Below are positions 1 through 8,953 of a stretch of 64,000 nucleotides of DNA, in pieces; within the stretch, counting starts at the first letter, position 1; each line of letters opens with the position of its first letter. Source of the stretch: Cognaticolwellia aestuarii (GTDB lineage: Bacteria; Pseudomonadota; Gammaproteobacteria; Enterobacterales; Alteromonadaceae); the NCBI RefSeq assembly GCF_002000025.1, contig NZ_MUZV01000007.1, positions 1 to 64,000 of the forward strand. Direction: 5' to 3'. Position numbers and translations under genes: made by a program. The notes under the pieces are model-generated. The model ran no database searches, was not told the DNA's origin, and worked only from the letters and a program-made list of their open reading frames with translations.

Positions 1-137
1 TGGTTTTGTAGGTAAGTTTGACAAGTGTGTAGGAATACACAAATCACGCATAACATAGTGTGAATAAGAGAAAACAAAACGTATTTATTATCATTAAGGC
101 ATGTCTTAATGAACGGCTTTCAAGATTGTACCCTTTT
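1..137 (+). other. probable 23S-5S rRNA spacer
   Basis: This stretch lies directly upstream of the first 5S gene and contains no open reading frame. Its place before tandem 5S genes suggests that it is the spacer between 23S and 5S, possibly with the last bases of 23S at its left edge. I do not recognise the 23S 3' end itself, so the boundary is unknown. Confidence 0.5.
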
Positions 138-256
138 TGTCTAGCGACAATAGCGACATGGCCCCACCTGATCCCATTCCGAACTCAGAAGTGAAACGTG
201 TTAGCGCCGATGGTAGTGTGGGAGTTCCCATGTGAGAGTAGGACATTGCTAGGCTT
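138..256 (+). rRNA. rrf: 5S ribosomal RNA, copy 1
   Basis: The conserved 5S core is present: CCACCTGATCCCATTCCGAA, then CAGAAGTGAAACG, then GCGCCGATGGTAGTGTGGG and a GAGAGTAGG loop. Helix I closes between GTCTAGC at the 5' end and GCTAGGC at the 3' end. The length of about 119 bases matches bacterial 5S. It is the promoter-distal part of an rRNA operon whose 16S and 23S genes lie outside the window. A second, slightly different copy follows 93 bases downstream. Confidence 0.96.
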
Positions 257-268
257 CTATTAAGAGAA

Positions 269-295
269 ACCCGTAGCTAACGCTGCGGGTTTTTT
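269..295 (+). terminator. terminator-like hairpin between the two 5S genes
   Basis: A 9-bp stem (ACCCGTAGC with GCTGCGGGT, one G-T pair) and a 4-base loop are followed by a run of T. It looks like an intrinsic terminator. Because a second 5S gene follows without an obvious promoter of its own, it may be leaky, or it may be a processing site in one transcript. Confidence 0.8.
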
Positions 296-349
296 GCCTA
301 AACCTTATGACTTAGCTAATTTATAAGTTAATTAATTCATAAAGTTTTT

Positions 350-468
350 TGTCTGATGACAATAGCGACATGGCACCACCTGATCCCATTCCGAACTCAG
401 AAGTGAAACGTGTTAGCGCCGATGGTAGTGTGGGAGTTCCCATGTGAGAGTAGGACATTATCAGACTC
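350..468 (+). rRNA. rrf: 5S ribosomal RNA, copy 2
   Basis: The 5S core is identical to copy 1 except for one base near position 384 (A in place of C). Helix I differs: GTCTGAT at the 5' end pairs with ATCAGAC at the 3' end, whereas copy 1 has GTCTAGC with GCTAGGC. The changes on the two arms compensate each other, so both copies should fold. A duplicated terminal 5S gene is common in gammaproteobacterial rRNA operons. Confidence 0.96.
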
Positions 469-475
469 CTATTAA

Positions 476-506
476 AAAAGCCCGTTACGAAAGTAACGGG
501 CTTTTT
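476..506 (+). terminator. terminator of the rRNA operon
   Basis: A strong GC-rich stem (GCCCGTTAC with GTAACGGGC) has a GAAA tetraloop, an A run on the left and a T run on the right. It sits just after the second 5S gene, where the end of the rRNA operon is expected. Confidence 0.93.
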
Positions 507-643
507 GCTGCTTGGTTTAAATTAATTTACACTACTATGTGATTATTTAGCATTAATAATATATCTATTGCATGACTTGAAGATTATTTATTATTCAATC
601 AGTTGCGATTTCCTTTTTCGATAACCTAAAGGTGAACTTATTT

Positions 644-1621
644 ATGTCATGGCAACCTACGATGGATTGGCATTATGCTAAACTGCGTGCCAACGTGTTA
701 ACTAAAATAAGGTCGTTTTTTTTAACGCGTAATGTTGTTGAAGTTGAAACGCCCATATTTTCACATTCAACGGTTACTGATGCACATTTAGATGCTTTTA
801 CTACTCAGTATCATTTCTCAGAAGCTAGTCATTGTGATGAAGCAGTCGCTTTATATGCTCAAACATCTCCAGAGTTTGCTATGAAACGTCTATTGGCGAG
901 TGGTTATGGCTGTTGTTATCAGATTTGTAAAGCGTTCCGCCATGAACAACATGGTCGGTATCACAACCCCGAGTTTTCTATTTTGGAGTGGTATCGCCTT
1001 GGCTTTGATCATTTCAGGCTTATGGATGAACTTGCCGAATTATTAAACTTAGTTCTGGGCTGTCAGCAAGTTGATCGAATTAGCTATCAAGCGCTTTTTA
1101 TCAGAGAAGTCGGAATTGATCCTTTAGTTACCTCGAAAGCTGAATTGATTTCACTTATAGCTAGCCATGATAAGTTGAGCGATTGGTTAGAGAAAGAAGA
1201 TGATGTCGATACTTTATTGCAATTTATTATGGCAGAGTTGATTGAACCTCGTATTGGCAAAGAGCTTCCGTGTTTTGTTTATCACTTTCCAGCGAGCCAA
1301 GCATCACTTGCAAAAATAAGTGTCAATGATCCTCGTGTCGCTGAACGTTTTGAGTGCTATTTTAAAGGTATTGAACTCGCGAACGGTTTTCATGAGTTGA
1401 CCGATGCCGCTCAGCAAAAATCGCGCTTTGAACAGGATAATAAAACCCGCAAGCAGTTAGGCAAAGTGCAGCGGGCTATTGATGAAAATTTTATATCAGC
1501 ATTAGCATGCGGTTTGCCTGCTTGTGCTGGGGTTGCTTTAGGTATTGATCGCTTAGTTATGTTGGCACTATCGGTGAACAACATCGAACAAGTACTGACT
1601 TTTCCGATAGAGAGTGCGTAA
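644..1621 (+). CDS. epmA: EF-P--(R)-beta-lysine ligase EpmA
   Basis: EpmA (also GenX, PoxA or YjeA) attaches (R)-beta-lysine to a lysine of elongation factor P, which helps ribosomes pass polyproline stretches. The protein resembles the class II lysyl-tRNA synthetase catalytic core without the anticodon-binding domain. Visible motifs are VEVETPIF (motif 1 region), KAFRHEQHGRYHNPEFSILEW (motif 2) and GVALGIDRLVML (motif 3). FVYHFPASQASLAKI and GIELANGFHELTD are typical of the family. I chose ATG 644 (MSWQP...), which gives 325 residues like the E. coli protein. AAAGGTG lies 9 bases upstream, and a GTG 12 bases earlier falls inside that ribosome binding site. It is convergent with ntrC. Confidence 0.95.
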   Translation: MSWQPTMDWHYAKLRANVLTKIRSFFLTRNVVEVETPIFSHSTVTDAHLDAFTTQYHFSEASHCDEAVALYAQTSPEFAMKRLLASGYGCCYQICKAFRHEQHGRYHNPEFSILEWYRLGFDHFRLMDELAELLNLVLGCQQVDRISYQALFIREVGIDPLVTSKAELISLIASHDKLSDWLEKEDDVDTLLQFIMAELIEPRIGKELPCFVYHFPASQASLAKISVNDPRVAERFECYFKGIELANGFHELTDAAQQKSRFEQDNKTRKQLGKVQRAIDENFISALACGLPACAGVALGIDRLVMLALSVNNIEQVLTFPIESA

Positions 1622-1645
1622 AAGCCATTTTAGCTTTTCATCGTA

Positions 1646-3055
1646 TTAATCGGGCATTTTTAGCTCTTTTAGCTTTCTTGTTAGGGTATTTCTACCCCAG
1701 CCTAAGCGCTTAGCTGCTTCTTGTTTATGGCCTTGAGTATGTTTTAATGCACTCTCTAACAATACTTTCTCGAATTCAGGTAAAGCTTGTTCAATGATAT
1801 TACTTTTACCTAGGGCTAATTCATTGTCTACCCATGTTTTTAAGCTTTCTTGCCAACTATGTTTTGAACTGTTCGGCATTACCATTGGCTTTTCTGTTAG
1901 CTCGCTCGGTAAATCGGTCATTAAAATTTCTTTACCGCTTGCCATAACGGTTAGGAAGCGACAAATATTTTCTAGCTGTCTAACATTGCCAGGCCATTCG
2001 CATTGCTCTAGATAAGCGAGGGTATTTTTGTGTAGTGTTTTGACTTCAACTGAAAGCTCATTTGCTGCTTGTTTTAAGAAATGCTGAGCTAGTTGACTGA
2101 TATCTTCTTTTCTTTCACTAAGACTTGGTATTTGAATCCTGATGACGTTGAGACGATGAAATAAATCTTCGCGAAACTCACCACTATTAACACGTTCTTC
2201 TAAATTTTGATGTGTAGCGGCAATTATACGGACATCAACCTGAATTGGTGAATGTCCACCAACTCGGTAAAATTGTCCGTCTGCTAGGACTCTAAGTAAG
2301 CGTGTTTGTATGTCTAATGGCATATCGCCAATTTCATCTAAGAATAGCGTTCCTTGATGTGCTTGCTCGAAGCGACCTTGGCGTACGGCATTAGCGCCGG
2401 TGAATGCGCCTTTTTCATGTCCAAACAACTCAGATTCAATTAAATCTTTTGGAATAGCAGCCATGTTCAGTGGTATAAATGGAGCTGAAGAGCGAGGACT
2501 GTGCATATGTAGCGCATGAGCAACTAATTCTTTACCTGTTCCTGATTCGCCATTAATTAAGACACTTATACTTGAACGGGATAGTCGTCCAATAGCCCTA
2601 AACACCTCCTGCATTGATGGTGCGGCACCGATGATACCGACACTACTAACTGAAGGAACATTAAATTGTTTTTTAGATTTTAGTTCTTGTGCATGGGTTA
2701 GTGCTCTGTTGGCTAATGTAATTGCGTCATCAATATCAAACGGTTTTGGTAAATATTCAAATGCCCCACCTTGATAAGCGTTGACAGCACTATCTAGATC
2801 CGAGTGTGCCGTCATGATAATGACCGGTATATGAGCAAACTGATCGTTTATTTGGGCTAATAGCGTCATGCCGTCTATGTTTGGCATGCGAATATCTGAA
2901 ATAATGACTTCAGGCTGATTGTGTTCTAACGCGGTTAAGAGATCTTCTGGGTTGTGAAAAGTACCAACACTGATGTTGGCATTTGATAAGGCTTTTTCTA
3001 ATACCCATCTAATAGAGCTATCATCGTCTACTATCCATACTTGTTCGGTGATCAT
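1646..3055 (-). CDS. glnG: nitrogen regulation response regulator NtrC
   Basis: This is the sigma-54-dependent activator of nitrogen-limitation genes, phosphorylated by NtrB. In order it has a receiver domain (residues 5-118, phospho-acceptor Asp54 in IISDIRMPN), an AAA+ domain (about 140-380; Walker A GESGTGKE, and GAFTGA, the loop that touches sigma-54) and a C-terminal Fis-type helix-turn-helix (about 430-468). The 469 residues match the E. coli protein. Its ATG overlaps the stop of ntrB by 4 bases (ATGA), which implies translational coupling. The likely targets include the two palindromic sites found upstream of glnA at 6397-6435. Confidence 0.97.
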   Translation of the reverse strand: MITEQVWIVDDDSSIRWVLEKALSNANISVGTFHNPEDLLTALEHNQPEVIISDIRMPNIDGMTLLAQINDQFAHIPVIIMTAHSDLDSAVNAYQGGAFEYLPKPFDIDDAITLANRALTHAQELKSKKQFNVPSVSSVGIIGAAPSMQEVFRAIGRLSRSSISVLINGESGTGKELVAHALHMHSPRSSAPFIPLNMAAIPKDLIESELFGHEKGAFTGANAVRQGRFEQAHQGTLFLDEIGDMPLDIQTRLLRVLADGQFYRVGGHSPIQVDVRIIAATHQNLEERVNSGEFREDLFHRLNVIRIQIPSLSERKEDISQLAQHFLKQAANELSVEVKTLHKNTLAYLEQCEWPGNVRQLENICRFLTVMASGKEILMTDLPSELTEKPMVMPNSSKHSWQESLKTWVDNELALGKSNIIEQALPEFEKVLLESALKHTQGHKQEAAKRLGWGRNTLTRKLKELKMPD

Positions 3056-4140
3056 TGGCTTTTCTCGCTATCAAAAGGTAATAAAATAGTAAACTCCGTA
3101 TGCCCAGGCCTACTTTTACAGGATAATTTTCCGTTATGTTGATGAATGATTGTCTGGCAAATAGAAAGGCCCAAGCCTGTTCCTGAAGCTCTACCAGAAA
3201 CCATAGGGTAAAATAATGTACTTTGTATATGCTCAGGGATACCTGGGCCATTGTCGATTATGCTGATTTCAGCACATAGTTTGACACGTTTGCCATTTAT
3301 GGTTTTATTGCTAGCTGCACGTGTTCTTAAAGTTATCTTGCTTTTATCATCGAGTGCTTGAATGGCGTTATTGACGATATTAATAATGGTTTGTTGTAAC
3401 TTGTCTTGATCAAATGTGAGTTCAGGAATGGATGGATCATAATCACGTGCTAATGTGATGTTTTTCGGGTTATCAAATTGGGTTAACTGAAAAACTTTTT
3501 CGATGATGGCATGAATATTCTGTAATTTCATCACCGGTAAATGATTTGGCCCCAATAAACGATCAACGAGGTTTGTCAGTCTATCTGCCTGCTCTATAAT
3601 CATTGCAGTATATTCTTTTTGCTCAACATTTAGCTCTAAATCTAATAGTTGAGCGGCTCCACGAAGGCCACCTAGCGGGTTTTTAATTTCGTGTGCAAGG
3701 CCGCGAATTAAGTCTCGTGCTGATTCCCACTGCTGCTGTTGAAATGCTTCAGAGCTGATCTGTTTTTGCTGATCTATTTGTTTAAACTCTAATAAAATAT
3801 GAGGGCATTGTTCAAACATTACAGATGACGCTGTGATCTCGACGGTGATTTGTTGATGATCAAAAAATTCAATCGTGACATCGCTATCACTGAACTCTTG
3901 GCCTGTGGTCAGTAGTTGCTGTAAACGATTATTATTGATTGGCGTATTATAAAACACTTGATCTATTGGTAGACGATAAAGCTTACTTAAGCTTTTTACT
4001 AGCAACGCTTCGGCTGCTGGATTGACATAACAGATAGCCAAGTCATGATCTAATACTACAACAGCGGTTACCATTTGATTAGGTAGTGCTTGTTGATAGT
4101 GCAATTTTATTTTTTTTAAATTAACAACGTTGCTAGGCAT
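3052..4140 (-). CDS. glnL: nitrogen regulation sensor kinase NtrB
   Basis: NtrB is the cytoplasmic histidine kinase/phosphatase that, with the PII protein, sets NtrC phosphorylation according to nitrogen status. It has an N-terminal PAS domain (about residues 15-115), the phospho-acceptor motif LAHEIKNPLGG (His150 from the chosen start) and a HATPase domain with NIVNNAIQAL (N box), DNGPGIP and GTGLGLSI. There are no membrane segments, as expected. ATG 4140 is chosen because AGAGGAAA lies just upstream. A longer GTG start at 4155 would overlap that site. The last 4 bases overlap ntrC. Confidence 0.96.
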   Translation of the reverse strand: MPSNVVNLKKIKLHYQQALPNQMVTAVVVLDHDLAICYVNPAAEALLVKSLSKLYRLPIDQVFYNTPINNNRLQQLLTTGQEFSDSDVTIEFFDHQQITVEITASSVMFEQCPHILLEFKQIDQQKQISSEAFQQQQWESARDLIRGLAHEIKNPLGGLRGAAQLLDLELNVEQKEYTAMIIEQADRLTNLVDRLLGPNHLPVMKLQNIHAIIEKVFQLTQFDNPKNITLARDYDPSIPELTFDQDKLQQTIINIVNNAIQALDDKSKITLRTRAASNKTINGKRVKLCAEISIIDNGPGIPEHIQSTLFYPMVSGRASGTGLGLSICQTIIHQHNGKLSCKSRPGHTEFTILLPFDSEKSQ

Positions 4141-4216
4141 TACTTTCCTCTGCACTAAAGTGGTGCGTTAAGTAACGAGTGTAAATAGAAATGGTGCAAT
4201 ATGCACTGAAATCAGG

Positions 4217-4744
4217 CTAATTTGCCTTATTAACAGACGCTCTGTGCATATAAAACGTTACTGGAGAAGATATTGCAATAACCTTGCCTTTATCATCAAG
4301 TAAGGACATTTTTATTTGATGTTCTCCTCTATCGATATTTCTAAGGGCAAATACTGAATGGGTTTGTGGTTTTTCGTAGGGGCTGTTATCTAAATATAAT
4401 TGAATTTTTAAGCCCGGTTTGAAGATAGGTTTGATACGCGCCGAAATATATACTGAGCCGGTGTTATCTCTTATAGTTGCGTTGTTCTTAGGTTGGAAAA
4501 TATCAACTTGGTAACTATTGCTGATGACCTTTGGCTTGATATCTAAAATAGAGGTGTTGATTGATGACTTTATTGTATTAGATGTTTGTACATCGACTTC
4601 TTCAGCACCGGGTTGTGGGCTATCGGAAAAAACTAATACGCCTTGCTCGTTACGCCAGACATAAATTTTAGCAGAGCTAGCATAGACAGCAAAAGCTTGT
4701 GTGAGCAGTATAAACAAAATGCAAAAGCGTACTGTGAAAGTCAA
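4217..4744 (-). CDS. DUF4124-domain secreted protein in the glnA-ntrBC block
   Basis: The 175-residue protein has a signal peptide (residues 1-22, FCILFILLTQAFAVYA) and then a DUF4124-type segment (about 25-60, IYVWRNEQGVLVFSDSPQPG). The rest looks beta-rich (YQVDIFQPKNNATIRDNTGSV...), a fold that could be Ig-like. The function is not known. It probably acts in the periplasm or cell envelope. The only sensible start is TTG 4744: an in-frame stop lies three codons upstream and AGGA sits 8 bases before the TTG. It lies between the glnA terminator and ntrB. Proteins of this family often sit here in related bacteria, but a link to nitrogen control is only suggested by position. Confidence 0.85.
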   Translation of the reverse strand: MTFTVRFCILFILLTQAFAVYASSAKIYVWRNEQGVLVFSDSPQPGAEEVDVQTSNTIKSSINTSILDIKPKVISNSYQVDIFQPKNNATIRDNTGSVYISARIKPIFKPGLKIQLYLDNSPYEKPQTHSVFALRNIDRGEHQIKMSLLDDKGKVIAISSPVTFYMHRASVNKAN

Positions 4745-4806
4745 AAGTTATATCCTAGTTACATAGGTCTACTATTAATCTATCCAAATAACGCGAAATG
4801 TGCCAC

Positions 4807-4831
4807 AAAAAAAGCTCACCGAAGTGAGCTT
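4807..4831 (-). terminator. terminator after glnA
   Basis: Read on the minus strand, the stem GCTCAC / GTGAGC with a TTCG tetraloop is followed by seven T. It lies 27 bases after the glnA stop and separates glnA from the DUF4124-ntrBC genes. Confidence 0.9.
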
Positions 4832-4857
4832 ATTTAATTGTTGATTAACTTAATTCT

Positions 4858-6264
4858 CTACACGCTGTAGTACATATCAAATTCAACAGGATGCGTAGTT
4901 TGGTTTAATAGTTCAACTTCTTTACGCTTTATACCAATGTAAGCTTCGATCATATCTTTGTCCATGACACCACCTTCTAGAAGGAAGTCCATATCGCTTT
5001 CAAGAGAGTCTAGAGCATCACCTAAAGATGTTGCAACTTGTGGAATTGCAGCAGCTTCTTCAGCAGGTAGGTCATAAAGATCTTTATCCATCGCATCACC
5101 AGGATGAATTTTATTTTTAATACCGTCAAGACCAGCCATCAGTAATGCTGAGAATGCTAAGTAAGGGTTTGCTGCTGGATCAGGGAAGCGAGCTTCGATA
5201 CGCATTGCTTTTGGTGACGGTACAATTGGAATACGAATAGACGCTGAGCGGTTACGAGCAGAGTATGCAAGCATCACCGGCGCTTCAAAATGTGGCACCA
5301 AACGTTTATATGAGTTTGTTGAAGGGTTAGTAAAAGCATTTAATGCTTTGGCGTGCTTGATAATGCCACCAATGTAGTAAAGTGCCAGTTCAGATAAACC
5401 GCCGTATTTGTCACCGGCAAATAAATTCACACCATCTTTAGCAAGTGATTGATGAACATGCATACCAGAGCCGTTATCACCAACTACTGGCTTAGGCATG
5501 AAGGTAGCTGTTTTACCGTATGCGTGTGCAACATTATGTACAACATACTTGTAGATTTGCACTTCATCAGCTTTTAATACCATAGTATTAAAACGACAAG
5601 CGATTTCGTTTTGACCTGCGGTCGCTACTTCATGATGATGTGCTTCAACAACTAAGCCCATTTCTTCCATGACTAAACACATAGCAGAACGTAAATCTTG
5701 TGATGAATCGACTGGTGATGTAGGGAAATAGCCACCTTTAACACCAGGACGATGTCCCATATTACCTTCTTCGTATTCAGTGCCAGAATTCCAAGCAGCT
5801 TCTTTATCGTCGATCTTATAAAAAGAACCACTCATATCTGTGTGGAAACGAACGTCGTCAAAAACGAAGAACTCAGGCTCAGGACCGATCAGAACTGTAT
5901 CTGCGATGCCGGTGCTACGCATGTAGTCTTCAGCGCGTTTTGCTACTGAACGAGGATCACGGCTATAGCCTTGCATTGTTGCAGGCTCAAGAATGTCACA
6001 ACGAATATTTAGTGTTACAGCTTCAGTGAAAGGGTCGAGTACTGCTGACTCTGCAACTGGCATCATTACCATGTCAGATTCATTTATACCTTTCCATCCT
6101 TCAATTGAAGAACCATCAAACATTTTACCGTCTTCAAAAAAATCTTCAGTTACTTGATGATGAGGAATTGAAACGTGTTGCTCTTTACCTTTTGAATCAG
6201 TAAAACGTAGGTCAACAAATTTGACGTCATGCTCTTTAATTAAATCTAAAACTGCATTTGACAT
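4858..6264 (-). CDS. glnA: glutamine synthetase, type I
   Basis: It makes glutamine from glutamate, ammonia and ATP in the cytoplasm and is the main entry point of ammonium at low concentration. The 468 residues match the type I-beta dodecameric enzyme. The signature [13 protein letters not shown], the ATP site region [17 protein letters not shown] and the glutamate site NRSASIRIP are visible. The adenylylation site Tyr397 ([11 protein letters not shown]) is present, so control by GlnE is expected. It is transcribed alone on the minus strand, has its own terminator, and its upstream region carries a sigma-54 promoter and two NtrC-type sites. Confidence 0.98.
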   Translation of the reverse strand: MSNAVLDLIKEHDVKFVDLRFTDSKGKEQHVSIPHHQVTEDFFEDGKMFDGSSIEGWKGINESDMVMMPVAESAVLDPFTEAVTLNIRCDILEPATMQGYSRDPRSVAKRAEDYMRSTGIADTVLIGPEPEFFVFDDVRFHTDMSGSFYKIDDKEAAWNSGTEYEEGNMGHRPGVKGGYFPTSPVDSSQDLRSAMCLVMEEMGLVVEAHHHEVATAGQNEIACRFNTMVLKADEVQIYKYVVHNVAHAYGKTATFMPKPVVGDNGSGMHVHQSLAKDGVNLFAGDKYGGLSELALYYIGGIIKHAKALNAFTNPSTNSYKRLVPHFEAPVMLAYSARNRSASIRIPIVPSPKAMRIEARFPDPAANPYLAFSALLMAGLDGIKNKIHPGDAMDKDLYDLPAEEAAAIPQVATSLGDALDSLESDMDFLLEGGVMDKDMIEAYIGIKRKEVELLNQTTHPVEFDMYYSV

Positions 6265-6329
6265 TGAAAGTCTCCGTTGTAGTTAGTTCTTTAAATTTTC
6301 AAAAAATTAATTTTGTTTGCATCTGCTTA

Positions 6330-6346
6330 AGCCAATAACGTGCCAA
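6330..6346 (-). promoter_or_regulatory. sigma-54 promoter of glnA
   Basis: On the minus strand the sequence TTGGCACGTTATTGGCT matches the -24/-12 consensus TGGCAC-N5-TTGC. The GG and GC dinucleotides are present at the required spacing, and the single mismatch is in the -12 TT. It is 66 bases upstream of the glnA start, which places transcription start near 6319. Confidence 0.82.
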
Positions 6347-6396
6347 AGCTAAAGCTATTGAAATATAAGCCTTTTATGTTTTTGACTTTACTTGCC

Positions 6397-6413
6397 TGCA
6401 CCATTTGCGTGCG
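6397..6413. promoter_or_regulatory. NtrC-binding site 1 upstream of glnA
   Basis: TGCACCATTTGCGTGCG resembles the NtrC dyad TGCACCA-N3-TGGTGCA. The left half is perfect and the right half is partly conserved. It lies about 85 bases upstream of the predicted sigma-54 start site, a usual enhancer distance. Confidence 0.7.
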
Positions 6414-6418
6414 CTTCC

Positions 6419-6435
6419 TGCTGCATTGTGGTGCG
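6419..6435. promoter_or_regulatory. NtrC-binding site 2 upstream of glnA
   Basis: TGCTGCATTGTGGTGCG matches the NtrC dyad with a nearly perfect right half (TGGTGC). Its centre is 22 bases from that of site 1, about two DNA turns, so NtrC dimers could bind side by side on one face. Confidence 0.7.
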
Positions 6436-6510
6436 CCTGCTCCAATTTGATCATAAGCAGTATATCAACTGAGAATATTTTTGTTGGTTATATTTTTGCT
6501 TGGTGGTGTA

Positions 6511-6535
6511 TTTGTGGTTACTCATCCTGTATAAT
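6511..6535 (+). promoter_or_regulatory. probable promoter of typA
   Basis: A perfect TATAAT box (6530-6535) lies 74 bases before typA. The -35 is weak: TTTGTG at 6511 is too close for standard spacing. The -10 call is fair and the -35 is uncertain. Confidence 0.45.
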
Positions 6536-6609
6536 ACGCGCCCAATTGTAGCCCTATAACGTTAATATGCTTATGTAGCAATAAACGATAGTAACAGCGA
6601 GTAACGCCT

Positions 6610-8427
6610 GTGTTAGATAAATTAAGAAATGTGGCAATTATTGCTCACGTTGACCACGGAAAAACCACTTTAGTCGATAAATTATTAGAACAGTCAGGTA
6701 CGCTAGACGCCCGTGGCGGTCTAGAAGAACGTACGATGGATTCAAATGATATCGAAAAAGAACGTGGTATCACAATCTTAGCTAAAAACACGGCTATTAA
6801 CTGGAACGGCTTCCGTGTCAACATCGTAGATACCCCTGGCCATGCCGATTTTGGTGGTGAAGTTGAACGTGTAATGTCAATGGTAGATTCGGTTCTACTA
6901 ATTGTTGATGCTCAAGAAGGTCCAATGCCACAAACGCGTTTCGTAACGAAGAAAGCGTTTGCACAAGGTTTAAAGCCAATTGTAGTTATTAATAAAGTTG
7001 ATAAGCCTGGTTCTCGCCCTGATTGGGTAATGGATCAAGTTTTTGAATTATTTGATAATCTTGGTGCAACTGATGAACAGCTTGATTTTAAAGTTGTTTA
7101 TGCTTCAGCAATCAACGGCTGGGCTACGCTTGAAGAAGGCGCAACTGGCACTGATATGACGCCTTTATTTGATACTATTTTGAATGAAGTACCACAACCA
7201 ACAGCGGATCCAGATGGTCCATTCCAAATGCAAATCTCTCAACTTGATTACAGCTCATACTTAGGTGTTATCGGTGTTGGTCGTATTACGCGTGGTTCTG
7301 TTAAGCCAAATCAACAAGTAACTATTCAGTTAGCTAACGGCGGCATACACAATGCTAAAGTAGGTAAAGTATTCGGTTACCTAGGTTTAGAGCGTCATGA
7401 TATTGCTGAAGGTTTTGCCGGTGATATTATTGCAATTACTGGTTTAGGTGAATTAAAGATATCAGATACTATCTGTTGTCCAAGTGAAGTCGAAGGCTTA
7501 CCTGCATTATCTGTTGATGAGCCAACGATTAACATGACTTTCCAAGTAAACACTTCACCATTTTGTGGTAAAGAAGGTAAGTTTGTTACTTCACGTAACA
7601 TCAAAGATCGCTTAGACAAAGAGTTGGTTCATAACGTAGCTTTGCGTGTTGAGCAGCTTGAAGATGCTGATAAATTTAAAGTATCAGGTCGTGGTGAGCT
7701 TCATTTAGGTATCCTAATTGAAAACATGCGTCGTGAAGGTTTTGAAATTGCAGTATCACGACCAGAAGTAATTATTCGTGAAGTTAATGGTGAGTTACAA
7801 GAACCATACGAAACTGTTACGATTGATGTTGAAGAACAGCATCAAGGTCCTATCATGGAAAGAATGGGTGTTCGTAAAGCTGAATTAACTGACATGGCAC
7901 CAGACGGTACTGGTCGTATCCGTATGGACTTCATTATGCCAAGTCGTGGTTTAATTGGTTTCCAAACTGAATTTATGACATTAACGTCAGGTTCTGGTTT
8001 GATTTATCATACATTTTTTGAGTATGGTCCTCATAAAGGCGGCGAAATCGGCCAGCGTAAAAACGGTGTAATGATCGCTAACGCAACCGGTAAAGCACTA
8101 ACTAACGCTATCTTTAACTTACAGTCTCGTGGTCGTATGCTAATTGGTCACGGTGTTGATATTTATGAAGGACAAGTTATCGGTATTCATAGTCGTGATA
8201 ACGACTTAACAGTGAACGCGCTTAAAGGTAAGCAGTTAACTAACGTTCGTTCATCTGGTACTGATGAAGCGCAAACATTAACGCCACCTATCATTATGTC
8301 TTTAGAGCAAGCATTAGAGTTTATCGATAATGATGAGTTAGTTGAAGTTACACCAGAAAACATCCGTATTCGTAAAAAATCGTTGAAAGAAACAGATCGT
8401 AAACGTGAAGGTCGTGGCGTTAAATAA
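6610..8427 (+). CDS. typA: ribosome-associated GTPase TypA/BipA
   Basis: TypA is a translational GTPase related to EF-G and LepA. It helps 50S assembly and growth under stress, notably cold. The 605 residues begin with the G domain ([10 protein letters not shown]1, RGITI G2, DTPGH G3, NKVD G4), followed by beta-barrel domain II, the EF-G-like domains III and V, and the BipA-specific C-terminal domain (about 485-605). The start is GTG 6610, giving [20 protein letters not shown], which aligns with E. coli BipA. No strong ribosome binding site is seen. It diverges from glnA, as in many gammaproteobacteria. Confidence 0.97.
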   Translation: MLDKLRNVAIIAHVDHGKTTLVDKLLEQSGTLDARGGLEERTMDSNDIEKERGITILAKNTAINWNGFRVNIVDTPGHADFGGEVERVMSMVDSVLLIVDAQEGPMPQTRFVTKKAFAQGLKPIVVINKVDKPGSRPDWVMDQVFELFDNLGATDEQLDFKVVYASAINGWATLEEGATGTDMTPLFDTILNEVPQPTADPDGPFQMQISQLDYSSYLGVIGVGRITRGSVKPNQQVTIQLANGGIHNAKVGKVFGYLGLERHDIAEGFAGDIIAITGLGELKISDTICCPSEVEGLPALSVDEPTINMTFQVNTSPFCGKEGKFVTSRNIKDRLDKELVHNVALRVEQLEDADKFKVSGRGELHLGILIENMRREGFEIAVSRPEVIIREVNGELQEPYETVTIDVEEQHQGPIMERMGVRKAELTDMAPDGTGRIRMDFIMPSRGLIGFQTEFMTLTSGSGLIYHTFFEYGPHKGGEIGQRKNGVMIANATGKALTNAIFNLQSRGRMLIGHGVDIYEGQVIGIHSRDNDLTVNALKGKQLTNVRSSGTDEAQTLTPPIIMSLEQALEFIDNDELVEVTPENIRIRKKSLKETDRKREGRGVK

Positions 8428-8446
8428 GCCATAGTTAATCGTTTAT

Positions 8447-8484
8447 TAAAAAACCATTCGAAGAAATTCGAATGGTTTTTTTTT
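8447..8484 (+). terminator. terminator after typA
   Basis: A long A/T-flanked hairpin with the stem CCATTCGAA / TTCGAATGG is followed by ten T. It starts 20 bases after the typA stop. Confidence 0.93.
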
Positions 8485-8737
8485 GTCTTTTTGCCATGAA
8501 GAGATAGTTTATGTAAGACATATCTTAAACTGTCAGCTACTTATGTAATTCTTATGTCTTCGGTTTTGTATTTAGCTTATAAAAATCATAGTGTTAAAAT
8601 TTAAACGTTGAAAATATTTTAAGAAACGTAATTATATTCACTGATTGCATTTTCCCTGCCTTTTAGAAAGTTTTTTAGCTGCTATATTTAAGTATATAAA
8701 ATGTTCATAAAACTATGACATTAGGAGAGCGAAGATC

Positions 8738-8920
8738 ATGGAACCTGATAAGCTAGCAAGGCTAAATTGTCTATTTGAAAAAGCTGTTGCCAATAATGCG
8801 AAATATTTAGAAAAGCGTGAGCTTGATGAACTATATGATGAGTTTATTAGTGATGGCCGTGATATAGTGAAAAATAATACGGTTGTGTTTCCCTTAGAAA
8901 AAAGACGTTCAGCAAGTTAA
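8738..8920 (+). CDS. small hypothetical protein, 60 aa
   Basis: I do not recognise this protein. It is small, highly charged, mostly helical in appearance (MEPDKLARLNCLFEKAVANN...) and has no membrane segment or signal peptide, so it is probably cytoplasmic. Support for a real gene: AGGAGAG sits 9 bases before the ATG, codon use is like its neighbours, and a second small gene with a similar start follows 33 bases later. Both begin M-x-P-[DE]-x-L-x-x-L and have a Leu-Phe pair near residue 12-16. They could be paralogues or subunits of one small complex. The function is unknown. Confidence 0.72.
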   Translation: MEPDKLARLNCLFEKAVANNAKYLEKRELDELYDEFISDGRDIVKNNTVVFPLEKRRSAS

Positions 8921-8953
8921 TCGTTAACGATAAAAGAAAAAGGAAATTTCTTA

